64,000 bases of DNA, taken from positions 1-64,000 of the forward strand of contig NZ_VDGI01000001.1 in NCBI RefSeq assembly GCF_006861825.1, written 5' to 3'. Both the position numbers and the translations under genes were made by a program. This document shows, in pieces, positions 36,910-44,770 of the stretch. Numbering within the stretch: the first letter of the stretch is position 1; every line of letters starts with the position of its first letter. This stretch comes from Psychrobacillus vulpis. GTDB taxonomy: Bacteria; Bacillota; Bacilli; Bacillales_A; Planococcaceae. The notes below the pieces were generated by a model. The model saw only the letters and a list, made by a program, of their open reading frames with translations, was not told the origin of the DNA and did no database searches.

Positions 36910-36923
36910 ATGACTACAGTCAT
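36910..36923. promoter_or_regulatory. Palindromic operator 1 of the TetR region
   Basis: ATGACTACAGTCAT, an inverted repeat TGACT-NN-AGTCA. It lies between TTGGAT and TATTAT of a possible minus-strand promoter for the ligase gene, ideal for repression. Confidence 0.65.
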
Positions 36924-36995
36924 CCAAAGTTGTATATAAAATTAAATGAAGATGTATCTTTAATCTATATGGAAAATCTCGATAGCATCATCAAA

Positions 36996-37022
36996 ATGAC
37001 CATAGTCATTGACTATAGTCAT
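36996..37022. promoter_or_regulatory. Double palindromic operator 2/3 of the TetR region
   Basis: ATGACCATAGTCAT (36996-37009) is followed directly by TGACTATAGTCA (37010-37021). Both match the same half-site TGAC(T/C) as operator 1, so three copies serve one intergenic region. Confidence 0.65.
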
Positions 37023-37159
37023 TATATTAAATTAGCTTTTTTTGTATGTCAATTTAATTTTCAATATTTTTAGAATATTACCTTTATTCAGTTTAAACAT
37101 TGTGAGTTAATTACTATGCACACTATACTTTTATATATAGTGTTTAAAGGGGAATAGAA

Positions 37160-37759
37160 ATGGAACAATTAACACTAAGACAAAGACAAGCAAAGGAAAC
37201 AAAGAAGAAAATACAAGAAACTGCTTTGGAACTCTTCAGTAAAAAGGGTTTCGATCGTGTAACAGTCGATGAAATCGTAAAAAAAAGTGGTATGTCAAAA
37301 GGATCCTTTTATGTTCATTTCCCTTCCAAATATGATGTCTTCCTTGAAAAATTTAAAGAAATAGATGATTTTTACGCAGATTTTTTTGAGAACCTTCCTA
37401 TAAGTTTATCGTTTCAAGAAAAAATACTTCGTTTAATAGAATCACAAATGATTTATTTACGTGATGAATTAGGTAAGGATCTTATGAGGACAGTATATAT
37501 GAGCGGACTTACACAAACTGAAAACAACTTTTTTACAAACACAGATCGAAAATTATATAAAATAATTAATTCTATCGTTTTGAAAGCACAAAAAAATGGA
37601 GAAATTACAAATGAACTTACATCTAATGAGGTAACTATGTTGATCACTCGTTGTATGCGAGGAACTCTTTATGATTGGCAGTTATTTGAGGAAGGATATG
37701 ATCTTATAGAGGAAAGCAGAAAATTTACAAAAGCAATACTTGGTGGAATAAAAGTATAA
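37160..37759 (+). CDS. TetR/AcrR family transcriptional regulator
   Basis: Regulator of 199 residues. The N-terminal HTH is typical: AKETKKKIQETALELFSKKGFDRVTVDEIVKKSGMSKGSFYVHFPSK, read here as contiguous helices 1-4. The C-terminal ligand domain is variable, with MIYLRDELGKDLMRTVYMSG resembling acyl-CoA-responsive members. It faces the ligase/MFS operon and very likely represses it, and perhaps itself, through the three TGACT-type palindromes between them. GGGGAA lies before the ATG. Confidence 0.9.
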   Translation: MEQLTLRQRQAKETKKKIQETALELFSKKGFDRVTVDEIVKKSGMSKGSFYVHFPSKYDVFLEKFKEIDDFYADFFENLPISLSFQEKILRLIESQMIYLRDELGKDLMRTVYMSGLTQTENNFFTNTDRKLYKIINSIVLKAQKNGEITNELTSNEVTMLITRCMRGTLYDWQLFEEGYDLIEESRKFTKAILGGIKV

Positions 37760-37855
37760 TAAAGGAAGATAAACATATATTTTTTATGTTATATTAAACT
37801 TACAATTGCATAGCAGGGTGGGCGGTTGGTCACTTCCTTCAAGGAGGTGATGCCA

Positions 37856-37963
37856 ATGACAACATACGAAACGATTAGTTTGTTAATCCAGTTAAGTGCT
37901 GTTTTTTTAGCAGCTTTTTCAATCGTAGTGACATTGATCATTTTCTTTTTAAAAAAGAAATAA
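37856..37963 (+). CDS. Holin-like type I toxin, copy 1
   Basis: Peptide of 35 residues: MTTYETISLLIQLSAVFLAA, then FSIVVTLIIFFLKKK. One membrane helix with a basic tail, the pattern of the Hol-Tox (putative holin-like toxin) family of type I toxins. AAGGAGGT lies 7 nt before the ATG and is part of a small stem (TCAC..TCCTT with AAGGA..GTGA), so translation is probably limited by structure. The antisense RNA gene overlaps its 3' end. It is nearly identical in layout to 39539-39646. Confidence 0.8.
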   Translation: MTTYETISLLIQLSAVFLAAFSIVVTLIIFFLKKK

Positions 37964-38089
37964 CCGTCCTCCCCCGGTAAGGTGTGGACGATTATTTCTA
38001 CGTTCAACCGGACCAACCGCTGTTTCTGCGGTTTGCAGTTGTAGAACTGGATATTCCCGTATCCAGTTCTTTTTTTATTGTATGTTTCT
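37951..38089 (-). ncRNA. Antisense antitoxin RNA, copy 1
   Basis: Predicted RNA of about 140 nt starting from the promoter at 38096-38124 and ending at a terminator whose stem (GAAATAACCGTCC with GGACGATTATTTC) and T-run lie at the toxin stop codon. It is fully complementary to the 3' part of the toxin mRNA, whose own terminator is at 38043-38077. This tail-to-tail overlap is the usual type I design. Ends are inferred from promoter and terminator positions. Confidence 0.7.
38043..38077 (+). terminator. Terminator of toxin mRNA, copy 1
   Basis: AGAACTGGATA pairs with TATCCAGTTCT, followed by seven T on the plus strand. Confidence 0.85.
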
Positions 38090-38095
38090 ACTATC

Positions 38096-38124
38096 ATTAT
38101 ATACAGTAGCGCTAATGGATTCAA
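38096..38124 (-). promoter_or_regulatory. Antitoxin RNA promoter, copy 1
   Basis: Minus-strand TTGAAT (38119-38124) and TATAAT (38096-38101) separated by 17 bp: near-consensus SigA promoter, stronger than any seen for the toxin. Confidence 0.8.
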
Positions 38125-38141
38125 CACTTTCGCTATTTGTT

Positions 38142-38747
38142 TCATTTCATAAAGGTTTTTAGTCCAAACGCTACCAATACTATTCCAACGATTAAATTTA
38201 ATACTTTCAAAACCGATGCAGCTAAAAAAATAGTTAGGAAACTACCTAAGATGGAAATACACGTAAGAAAAAGAAGTGTAGACAAAATTGCCCCTAATCC
38301 AAAGAAGTACATGTCCTTTTTCTGAAGATTTTCATCAACCATTTTAGTTGAAAAAACCCCCGCCCAAAAAAGAATAGTCAACGGATTAGAAAGAGTTAAT
38401 ACGAGCGTTTTCCAAAAAACAGTATCTGTACTTTGTTGCGAAAGAAAGCTTAAGCTTGGTAAAAGTGAAACTTCAAAAAAACCAACTATATTACTTAAAC
38501 CAAAAATAACAAGAACGACTGCTCCAAAATAACGTACCATTTCTTGTGTTTTTCTATTTTTATTAAGAATAGCTCCTATACCAAAGATTGCTGCAAGTAT
38601 GAATATAACATCTACAATGGCTACCCCAAAAACACCTATCTCAGCTGCAACAAATCCGGATGTTGCCGCAGTCTGAAAAATAAATAGACAAATAGGTCCA
38701 ACAGCGATTTGCAGTAACATTCCAAATCGAAATCCTTTCCAAATCAT
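38142..38747 (-). CDS. LysE/RhtB family amino acid exporter
   Basis: Membrane exporter of about 201 residues with six hydrophobic segments. Family motif GMLLQIAVGPICLFIFQTA near the N-terminus and the later LTLSNPLTILFWAGVFS (NPxxxLFW) are clear. A TTG at 38753 opens the frame but GGAG is correctly spaced only for the ATG at 38747. It lies 12 bp downstream of an Lrp-type regulator in the same direction, which probably controls it in response to an amino acid. The pair is flanked on both sides by homologous type I toxin-antitoxin loci. Confidence 0.85.
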   Translation of the reverse strand: MIWKGFRFGMLLQIAVGPICLFIFQTAATSGFVAAEIGVFGVAIVDVIFILAAIFGIGAILNKNRKTQEMVRYFGAVVLVIFGLSNIVGFFEVSLLPSLSFLSQQSTDTVFWKTLVLTLSNPLTILFWAGVFSTKMVDENLQKKDMYFFGLGAILSTLLFLTCISILGSFLTIFLAASVLKVLNLIVGIVLVAFGLKTFMK

Positions 38748-38758
38748 CTGCAAGTCTC

Positions 38759-39199
38759 CTACCTATTTAATTTTTCTTTTAATGTAGATAAAACGATTAA
38801 AGTGTTTGACGTTTGAACTCCGCGGATCGATTTTAATTTATCATTTAAAAAAGTCTCTAATTCAGCAGTATCCTCTATTAGAACTTTTAACATATAATCA
38901 TATTCCCCGGCCATATGATGACATTCTATCACTTCGGTAAACTGAATAATCGACTCCCTGAATTGCTGAATATAAGTCGTATGGTCAATATTCACAAATA
39001 CAATAGCTAATAATTTGTAACCCATCTTCCCTCGATTAACTTTTATTGTATATTGCTCTATAATATTTGCCTCTTCTAATTTTTTTATTCTTTCTGATAC
39101 AGCTGGAACAGAAAGATTCACTTTTTTGCTAATGTCAGAAGCAGTAGATCTCCCATTTTGTTTCAATGCCTCTAAAATCTTCGCATCAATAATATCCAT
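38759..39199 (-). CDS. Lrp/AsnC family transcriptional regulator
   Basis: Regulator of 146 residues. N-terminal HTH: IIDAKILEALKQNGRSTASD followed by LSVPAVSERIKKLEEANII; C-terminal RAM/AsnC ligand domain with YKLLAIVFVNID and CHHMAGEYDYMLKVLIED. Family members bind amino acids and assemble as octamers. Being directly upstream of a LysE-type exporter, it most likely activates export of an amino acid at high concentration. GGGAGAGAG precedes the ATG. Confidence 0.9.
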   Translation of the reverse strand: MDIIDAKILEALKQNGRSTASDISKKVNLSVPAVSERIKKLEEANIIEQYTIKVNRGKMGYKLLAIVFVNIDHTTYIQQFRESIIQFTEVIECHHMAGEYDYMLKVLIEDTAELETFLNDKLKSIRGVQTSNTLIVLSTLKEKLNR

Positions 39200-39381
39200 C
39201 TTCTACTCTCTCCCAAAATTATATTTTAACTAATTATAAATAAAACATTAAAATTAATAAATAAGTGTAACAATATCCAATAAATAATTAAGTATTTTAT
39301 TCATTTAATTAAAATAATTCCGTTTAACTACATTTTTAAAGTTAGAAACGAAATATTCTTAAGGACATTTCTCTATATAAA

Positions 39382-39425
39382 AATCCAGGTTAAAAACTTA
39401 TATTGATTGTTTCTAGCCTGGATAA
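39382..39425. other. Hairpin between Lrp gene and second toxin locus
   Basis: AATCCAGG and CCTGGAT are inverted copies with a long loop; the same word occurs in a stronger terminator at 40303-40344. The rest of 39200-39470 is AT-rich without a gene and presumably holds the Lrp promoter. Confidence 0.35.
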
Positions 39426-39538
39426 TTTATTTAATATTCATCACAAAATTAGAACACCAGTTCTATTTCGTGCTATAATAAACTTACAATTGCATATCAG
39501 TGTGGCGGTTGGTCACTTCTTTTAAGGAGCTGATGCTA

Positions 39539-39646
39539 ATGACAGCATACGAAACCATCAGTTTGTTAATACAGCTAAGCACTGTTCTATTAGCAGCCTT
39601 TTCAATTGTTGTGACATTAATAATTTTCTTAGTAAAAAAGAAATAA
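39539..39646 (+). CDS. Holin-like type I toxin, copy 2
   Basis: Peptide of 35 residues, MTAYETISLLIQLSTVLLAA then FSIVVTLIIFLVKKK, differing from copy 1 at only a few positions. AAGGAG lies upstream of the ATG. A TATAAT box at 39474-39479 fits a toxin promoter; the leader word ACTTACAATTGCATA is shared with copy 1. The antitoxin RNA overlaps its 3' end. Conserved sequence in both coding and RNA parts argues that both loci are still under selection. Confidence 0.8.
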   Translation: MTAYETISLLIQLSTVLLAAFSIVVTLIIFLVKKK

Positions 39647-39764
39647 CCGTTCCTCAGCAAGAAGGATAAACGGTTATTTCAGTTTTAGGATCGACCGCTC
39701 TTTCTGCGGTTTGCAATTGTAAGACTGGATACTGCAATATCCAGTCTTTTCATTGAATATCTCT
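39634..39764 (-). ncRNA. Antisense antitoxin RNA, copy 2
   Basis: Predicted RNA of about 130 nt from the promoter at 39771-39799 to a terminator stem GAAATAACCGTT/AACGGTTATTTC (39640-39651 and 39669-39680) with T-run, overlapping the toxin 3' end. Its loop word CCGCAGAAA differs slightly in flanks from copy 1, which may give locus-specific pairing. Confidence 0.7.
39721..39750 (+). terminator. Terminator of toxin mRNA, copy 2
   Basis: AAGACTGGATA pairs with TATCCAGTCTT, followed by a short T-run. Confidence 0.75.
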
Positions 39765-39770
39765 AATTTT

Positions 39771-39799
39771 ATTATATACAGAATTGTTTCTGTGTTCAA
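39771..39799 (-). promoter_or_regulatory. Antitoxin RNA promoter, copy 2
   Basis: Minus-strand TTGAAC (39794-39799) and TATAAT (39771-39776), 17-bp spacing; the region TCTGTATATAAT is close to copy 1. Confidence 0.8.
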
Positions 39800-39887
39800 C
39801 CCATTCTAAATGATTATCTCATCTAAAAAGCTTATTTTAGTACCTAATATTTCCACTAATTCACTAAAAAATAGGGAGGTTTTTTTA

Positions 39888-40214
39888 ATGCCAGTCTATA
39901 ACAAACTTGTTCGTGATTTAATACCACAAGTAATTGAAAAATCAGGTTCTCATTTTTCATCGCGAATACTAGATAAATCAGAACATCTAACTGAAATTAA
40001 GAAAAAACTATTCGAAGAAGTACAAGAATTTACCGAAACAACTAACCGTCACGATGCTTTAGAGGAACTAGCCGATATTTTAGAACTACTCCATGCAGCT
40101 CTTCCCGTACATAAAGCCACCTTTGAAGAACTAGAAAAAATCCGTATTGCCAAGAAAGAAAAACGTGGCGGATTTGAAGAAGGAATTTATTTAATAGAAG
40201 ATGAGGATAATTAA
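39888..40214 (+). CDS. MazG-like nucleotide pyrophosphohydrolase
   Basis: Protein of 108 residues beginning MPVYNKLVRDLIPQVIEKSG, the pattern often annotated as phosphoribosyl-ATP pyrophosphohydrolase-like but belonging to the all-alpha NTP pyrophosphatase (MazG-like) superfamily. The metal site is seen as KKKLFEEVQEF (ExxE) followed by EELADILELLHAA (ExxD). It probably cleans up non-canonical nucleotides; no his operon is nearby. The frame opens at 39810, but AGGGAGG before the ATG at 39888 and the conserved N-terminus fix the start. Confidence 0.8.
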   Translation: MPVYNKLVRDLIPQVIEKSGSHFSSRILDKSEHLTEIKKKLFEEVQEFTETTNRHDALEELADILELLHAALPVHKATFEELEKIRIAKKEKRGGFEEGIYLIEDEDN

Positions 40215-40302
40215 CTTTTTCTTATTCGAATACGGAAAATAAACGGTCTGGATGCTTCTCGAAAATAGATTTATTCTATCTGATCTCCATGAAACACGAG
40301 AA

Positions 40303-40344
40303 AATCCAGGAAAGAAACGTTGCTAACTGTTTCTTTCCTGGATT
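40303..40344. terminator. Strong hairpin terminator after the MazG-like gene
   Basis: AATCCAGGAAAGAAAC pairs perfectly with GTTTCTTTCCTGGATT (16 bp). T-richer tail on the minus strand, but it lies between convergent genes and could serve both. Confidence 0.7.
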
Positions 40345-40380
40345 ATTTATCTTTGTCACCCTTGGATTAAGTGCATAAAT

Positions 40381-40545
40381 TTATTAGGTCATAATTTCTT
40401 TTATAAGGTTACAAATATTTCTATTCGATCGTATTTTTATTTATCTGGTCACAATTACGGACGTATATTCTTTTATCCGATCACAATTTTACTCTACGGT
40501 TGGATTTTTCTATCCGGTAGTATTTTCTTTTACCCGTCATTGACA
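40381..40545. repeat. Word array, TATCCGGTCACAATTT type (copy 1)
   Basis: About eight degenerate units of a word like TATCCGGTCACAATTT. The GGT/GAT centre recurs at 40387, 40407, 40427 and 40447 (exactly 20 bp), then 40479, 40498, 40516 and 40536. It lies between convergent genes (ends 40214 and 40550). A second array with the same word is at 44921-45000. Confidence 0.65.
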
Positions 40546-40549
40546 ACCT

Positions 40550-41065
40550 CTATATGCCATTCAATACTTCTAACGTTTCTAAAACATGATCGAGAAAATT
40601 TGTAATGTCGCTCATATGATCCTCATTAATTTTGTTAATAAACTTCACTTCGATTGTATCTAGATAATTTTGTGCTTCTTGTTCATACACGAAGCTCAAT
40701 GTTTGCGTTAGCTGGATTTCATCTTCCCATATATCATTTAGTGCCGACTCAATCATTTGACACTGTAGGCTTACATTTTGAACATGTTTGTGAAATCGTA
40801 ATAACAAGGAGCAGCCTAGATTTTTTTCAGGCATCTCTAGTATCTCTCCTGCCAATTCTTCTAAGGAAGCATTTAATACGATTTCTACTGTAACATCTTG
40901 CTGATCGACTAATGCAAATTGAAGGGCAAACTCTCTCGCAAGAATGGAGAAATCCATTCGATCCACCCGGTTCATAATTTTTATCTTGCCGTCTAAATTA
41001 TCTAAATCATACACATGATTTTCAAATGCAACTTTTAAATTCTCAAAAATGGTTGGATCATACAT
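40550..41065 (-). CDS. Hypothetical protein (171 residues)
   Basis: I do not recognise this family. The protein is acidic, soluble and mainly helical, with hydrophobic stretches such as DFSILAREFALQFALVD and a C-terminal MSDITNFLDHVLETLEVL. A good site CGGAGG lies 7 nt before the ATG and codon use is ordinary, so it is likely real. It follows the pRiA4b ORF-3/SEC-C gene on the same strand with an 87-bp gap and may be co-transcribed. Confidence 0.6.
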   Translation of the reverse strand: MYDPTIFENLKVAFENHVYDLDNLDGKIKIMNRVDRMDFSILAREFALQFALVDQQDVTVEIVLNASLEELAGEILEMPEKNLGCSLLLRFHKHVQNVSLQCQMIESALNDIWEDEIQLTQTLSFVYEQEAQNYLDTIEVKFINKINEDHMSDITNFLDHVLETLEVLNGI

Positions 41066-41152
41066 ACATATTCCTCCGAATACAATTTCTTTGTAATATA
41101 AAACCAGGCACCCATGTCCTGTTGAACATGCGTACCTATTCTTTCTAGTGTA

Positions 41153-42541
41153 TTATTTTCCGCAACACTTCTTATACTTTTTACCACTCCCACATGGGCA
41201 AGGATCGTTTCGACCAACTTTGCCTCCTTCGATTACATTGAACGGTGCAGTTGGTAGTGGTTTCAAATGATGCTTTTCCATTTGTGCAAGTTCAGTAGGT
41301 GTATGGCCTCTATTTTCCCAAACGCGCGTCGTATTCGCAATCATTGTGATTGCACCAACATATTCAGTCAGTTGCTTCATATCTTTAACATCAAAACGTC
41401 CTAAAAAATCCTGCACAACTTCTTGGAACTGGGTATGCACAACTTGTAATTGGAAAACTAACTCCTCTATTTCTTCTTGTACCGTGAGTGTACTACCACC
41501 AAAGAAATCTTTCTTAAGCATGTTGGCTAGCTTTTCCTGATGGATTGTCTTTTCATAGTAGAATTCATCCGTGTAGCGTAATAGCTCCTCTTTTGCAGGC
41601 ACATAAAAAGGTTTTCCAATAACTTCCTGAAAAAATTCAGCATAGTCCTCAAAATATTCAATTGTCTCATGGATCAATGCTTCTCTATGTACAAACACAT
41701 GTTTACTCTCAAGTAATTTTGTATAATGAGGATCCGTTAAGAGTGCTCGTAACTCCCTACTAGAAATAGAAGGCTCGTTTTGAGAATTATAAATCTCAAG
41801 AAACTTCGGATACTCAATCACCCCATAAAGATTAGTACAAGCTTCGACATATTGAATTATAAGTTCTTTGTTAAGCAGTACGTCAATATCTATGAAATCT
41901 GCACCACGATAATTATCCGATAACACGAAGTAATTGTCATGATCAATGTGTCGCCATTCCGTCTTTTTATATTTTACATATTTTAAATGTTCATTCACCT
42001 CAGCGATATCTAACGGCAAATATAACTGTTGCTCTGCCCAGGCATAAGTCGTTAAATAATCTGGATGTTTCGGATCGTGGAACACCCTTATAAACTCTTC
42101 ATATCCAGGTGGACCTCCCACGTCCTCTGGTGGTGCCATCCCCTCACCGTCTAGTAATGTTGGATATCCAAAATAATAATCCTCGACAGTGTCTTCAAGC
42201 ACTACGCGAATCCGCCAGTCGTCCCCAAAATCATAGTTGTATATAAATTCGCCACTTTTTTCAAGGTAGGAATCGATTTTTATGCGTGCTGGTTGCTTCA
42301 CAGTTTGACCCGCATAGTTCTTCCCCTTGTATTCTTCTAAAATCGATTCATTATTTGTAATATAATTGCCATCAATTTCTACTCCAAAGGAATGATACGG
42401 AGATATTTCACTTTGAAAATTCGTAACGTACTGAATTGTTTCGTGCAGACGGTTAAATGTCGCATCTGCCGGTAAAATTACACGTCTCCAAACAAGTGGC
42501 TTAATGTCTTCAAATAATAGTTTTAGTATATAAGCTTTCAT
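41153..42541 (-). CDS. pRiA4b ORF-3-like protein with C-terminal SEC-C motif
   Basis: Protein of 462 residues. The N-terminal ~190 residues match the plasmid pRiA4b ORF-3 family: [20 protein letters not shown], the [19 protein letters not shown] segment and CPP-like [14 protein letters not shown]. The middle is helical and unassigned. The C-terminus [18 protein letters not shown] is a SEC-C zinc motif, as in SecA. Function is unknown; despite the family name nothing here indicates mobility. Start has AGAAGGTGA upstream. Confidence 0.82.
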   Translation of the reverse strand: MKAYILKLLFEDIKPLVWRRVILPADATFNRLHETIQYVTNFQSEISPYHSFGVEIDGNYITNNESILEEYKGKNYAGQTVKQPARIKIDSYLEKSGEFIYNYDFGDDWRIRVVLEDTVEDYYFGYPTLLDGEGMAPPEDVGGPPGYEEFIRVFHDPKHPDYLTTYAWAEQQLYLPLDIAEVNEHLKYVKYKKTEWRHIDHDNYFVLSDNYRGADFIDIDVLLNKELIIQYVEACTNLYGVIEYPKFLEIYNSQNEPSISSRELRALLTDPHYTKLLESKHVFVHREALIHETIEYFEDYAEFFQEVIGKPFYVPAKEELLRYTDEFYYEKTIHQEKLANMLKKDFFGGSTLTVQEEIEELVFQLQVVHTQFQEVVQDFLGRFDVKDMKQLTEYVGAITMIANTTRVWENRGHTPTELAQMEKHHLKPLPTAPFNVIEGGKVGRNDPCPCGSGKKYKKCCGK

Positions 42542-42600
42542 AAGTCACCTTCTCTTTTTTCTATATCATACGTTATCTACTAGTTTTCTTCGAGTATTTT

Positions 42601-42798
42601 ATGGTAGCCCTTTTTATTTCAAGGCGCATATTGAGAAAATCTCTAAGAGTTGAGAGCATTGACGACTTGTATGAAATGGAATTTCCTAAGGGCTTGAAAG
42701 AGACTTTTGATGATTTAACAAGCGCAATGGAATTCAACAAAAGATATGCATTTAGCCGTAAAAGATATGTACAAAGAAAATATACCGGTCTGAAGTAA
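42601..42798 (+). CDS. Doubtful small open frame (65 codons)
   Basis: Encodes VALFISRRILRKSLRVESID then a charged helical stretch ending RKRYVQRKYTGLK. The last 45 codons look like real protein composition, but no ribosome site precedes the ATG. It may be a small gene or the 3' remnant of a larger one. No family recognised. It fills most of the 327-bp gap between two minus-strand genes. Confidence 0.25.
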   Translation: MVALFISRRILRKSLRVESIDDLYEMEFPKGLKETFDDLTSAMEFNKRYAFSRKRYVQRKYTGLK

Positions 42799-42825
42799 GG
42801 TCATTTTCAATTGCTTACCATATGT

Positions 42826-42857
42826 AAAAAGAAGGAGTCGGGGATTACCCACTCCTT
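42826..42857 (-). terminator. Terminator of pcp
   Basis: AAGGAGTGGG pairs with CCCCGACTCCTT, followed by T-run on the minus strand, just after the pcp stop. Confidence 0.8.
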
Positions 42858-42868
42858 TTGTTTACATA

Positions 42869-43474
42869 TCATTCACTCAACACTCCAATACAAATCTCCA
42901 CACTTTTCTTCAAATCTCTGTGCGACCAGCTAGGTATTTTACCATGCTGAATTGCTAGTTCATGTGAAGCTGGTATGTGGATAAATCCAGCAGTCATGTC
43001 CGGATTGTTTGTTTTTGCGTAGTGTAAAGATTCGTACATAACGTTGTTGCAGAGATACGTTCCAGCTGTATTAGATATTTCAGCTGGTAATCCTGCTTCC
43101 ATTAGTTTGTTAACCATTTGGCGAATAGGTAAGGTCGAGAAATAGCCTGCTTCTCCGTCTATATTAATAAATTCATCAAGTGGAGTATGCCCCTTGTTAT
43201 CAGCTGCTCCATCTTTTATGTTTATCGCTATACGTTCTGGTGTGATTTTGTATCTTCCTCCCGCTAAACCCAATGAAATCACAACATCTGGCTTTGTATC
43301 TTCTATGTACGATAAAAGTTCAGCTCCAGATGATGCAAAATCAACTGTTAGCACCCTACCTAAAATCTGATATCCTCCGATTTCCTGTCCATTAAGTTCT
43401 TCTACTATACGCTTCGTCGGATTTACGGTGAATGATAAAAATGGTTCAAATCCTGTTAATAAAAGCTTTTTCAT
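42869..43474 (-). CDS. pcp: Pyrrolidone-carboxylate peptidase (pyroglutamyl peptidase I)
   Basis: Cytosolic cysteine peptidase of 201 residues that removes N-terminal pyroglutamate from peptides. The catalytic triad is visible: Glu80 in RYKITPERIAIN, Cys142 in NTAGTYLCNNVMY and His166 in AGFIHIPAS. The N-terminal LLTGFEPF is typical of the family. AAGGAGG precedes the ATG. Monocistronic, with its own terminator. Length and motifs are complete. Confidence 0.95.
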   Translation of the reverse strand: MKKLLLTGFEPFLSFTVNPTKRIVEELNGQEIGGYQILGRVLTVDFASSGAELLSYIEDTKPDVVISLGLAGGRYKITPERIAINIKDGAADNKGHTPLDEFINIDGEAGYFSTLPIRQMVNKLMEAGLPAEISNTAGTYLCNNVMYESLHYAKTNNPDMTAGFIHIPASHELAIQHGKIPSWSHRDLKKSVEICIGVLSE

Positions 43475-43551
43475 ATTTAAACCTCCTTAAAAGTATGCAA
43501 CTTCTTATCCTTATTTTGGAATCACTCCATACTCCATGTCAACAGTCTAAA

Positions 43552-43588
43552 AATAAAAATACAGACTCAAAATTATAGAGTCTGTATC
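43552..43588 (-). terminator. Terminator of the alpha/beta hydrolase gene
   Basis: ATACAGACTC (43559-43568) pairs with GAGTCTGTAT (43578-43587), with T-rich tail on the minus strand. Confidence 0.8.
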
Positions 43589-43600
43589 CATACCTTTTTC

Positions 43601-44431
43601 TTAGTTTTCTCCAGACAAAAACTTTTCTACCAATTCGTTAAATTCCTCACTATGCTCCCAGAACATTAGGTGTCCCCCAAGTACTTCTATGGAGGATTTT
43701 GGGGAAATTTTTTGAGTGAATCGGGTTGCTATATCCGCCCAATGATCTGCAACAATTGTCAGCGTTGGTACTAATTCAGACGCTTCCCTCGCTTCATTAC
43801 GATAATCAGAGAACATGCCAGAAGCGAATAAATTCGATGCAATATAATATGGTGTTTTTAAAGATTGCTCCGCAAGCCAATTCAACTCATCCTCTGTTAC
43901 ATCACGTTGTACCATAACACTCGTTGTATATGCCTTGATAAATTCCCTTTGTCCTGCTGGATTGCGTAAATAAGTGTTATAAATTGTTCCTATGTCATTA
44001 AGCGGACCTTCCACCCAATCCTCTTCATGATTAGTTGACAGTGCCTTTGGTGACATATCAATAAAAATAAGGGATTTTACATTATCATAGCCTTCTTGTT
44101 TAAGATACTCCCAAATAGTTAAGCATCCGAACGACCAGCCCGCTAACGTTACATTCTTTAACTCCAATGCATCAATAACCTCCGCCAAGTCCGTACCATG
44201 TGTTACATAATCATTTCCTTGTAAGGTAATGGTTGAACGTCCATGACTTCTGGGATCAATAACAATTACACGATTTGTCTTAGAGAAATGTTCGACTTGA
44301 TGAATAAACACTTCTGTTGTAAATGTAAAGCCAGGTATGAAAATAATAGGGTCTCCATGCCCTACATCTTGAACAAATAATTCTACACCAGAATCTACTT
44401 CAATATACTTCCCGTTCACCACTGTCATCAT
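43601..44431 (-). CDS. Alpha/beta hydrolase
   Basis: Cytosolic enzyme of 276 residues with the canonical fold. Oxyanion region IIFIPGFTFTTE (HG replaced by PGF), nucleophile elbow LAGWSFGCL with Ser100, an acid probably in TIVADHWAD and His in VLGGHLMFWEH. Similarity in pattern is to non-heme haloperoxidase/esterase-type hydrolases. Substrate unknown. AAGGGGG lies before the first ATG. It is the first gene before a long non-coding stretch (44432-45227). Confidence 0.85.
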   Translation of the reverse strand: MMTVVNGKYIEVDSGVELFVQDVGHGDPIIFIPGFTFTTEVFIHQVEHFSKTNRVIVIDPRSHGRSTITLQGNDYVTHGTDLAEVIDALELKNVTLAGWSFGCLTIWEYLKQEGYDNVKSLIFIDMSPKALSTNHEEDWVEGPLNDIGTIYNTYLRNPAGQREFIKAYTTSVMVQRDVTEDELNWLAEQSLKTPYYIASNLFASGMFSDYRNEAREASELVPTLTIVADHWADIATRFTQKISPKSSIEVLGGHLMFWEHSEEFNELVEKFLSGEN

Positions 44432-44579
44432 CCAACCCCCTTATAGTAAGAGCAGCAATAAAGGAATTTTTGTCCACTCTTCGTTATGTACACCATATTC
44501 GAAGACTTTCTTAAAAATTCCATCCCACAAGTCATGAATCATAAATTTCCTAAGAATAGTACGTGGCACCCTTTTAGGA

Positions 44580-44770
44580 GTCTACTGAAAAAGTCCACCA
44601 TACACTTCTAATTTACATTTGGTAAGTTTTCCGAAGCTTACCGTTCGCTTTCCGCGGGCGAGCGTCGAGCCTCCTCCTTTGCTACGCTCAGTGCGGGGTC
44701 TCGTCTGCCTCGCTATTCCCGCAGGAGTCGAACGGACGCTTCTCCAAACTACTCATTATAAGCGACCATG
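44580..44770 (+). repeat. Interspersed GC-rich repeat element, full copy
   Basis: About 190 bp of markedly GC-rich sequence with no gene. It starts CTGAAAAAGTCCA, contains CCGAAGCTTACCG and inverted arms CCGTTCG (44641-44647) and CGAACGG (44729-44735) around a region with GCGGGGTCTCG and TCCCGCAGGAG. A reverse partial copy begins this window (9-90). It looks like a non-autonomous repeat of the genome; similar GC-rich blocks are common in Bacillaceae intergenic DNA in my memory. Confidence 0.65.

Noticed and set aside
41153-42541. Mobile element, because of the pRiA4b ORF-3 family name
   Set aside because: No transposase, inverted repeats or target duplication seen; the family is widespread on chromosomes.
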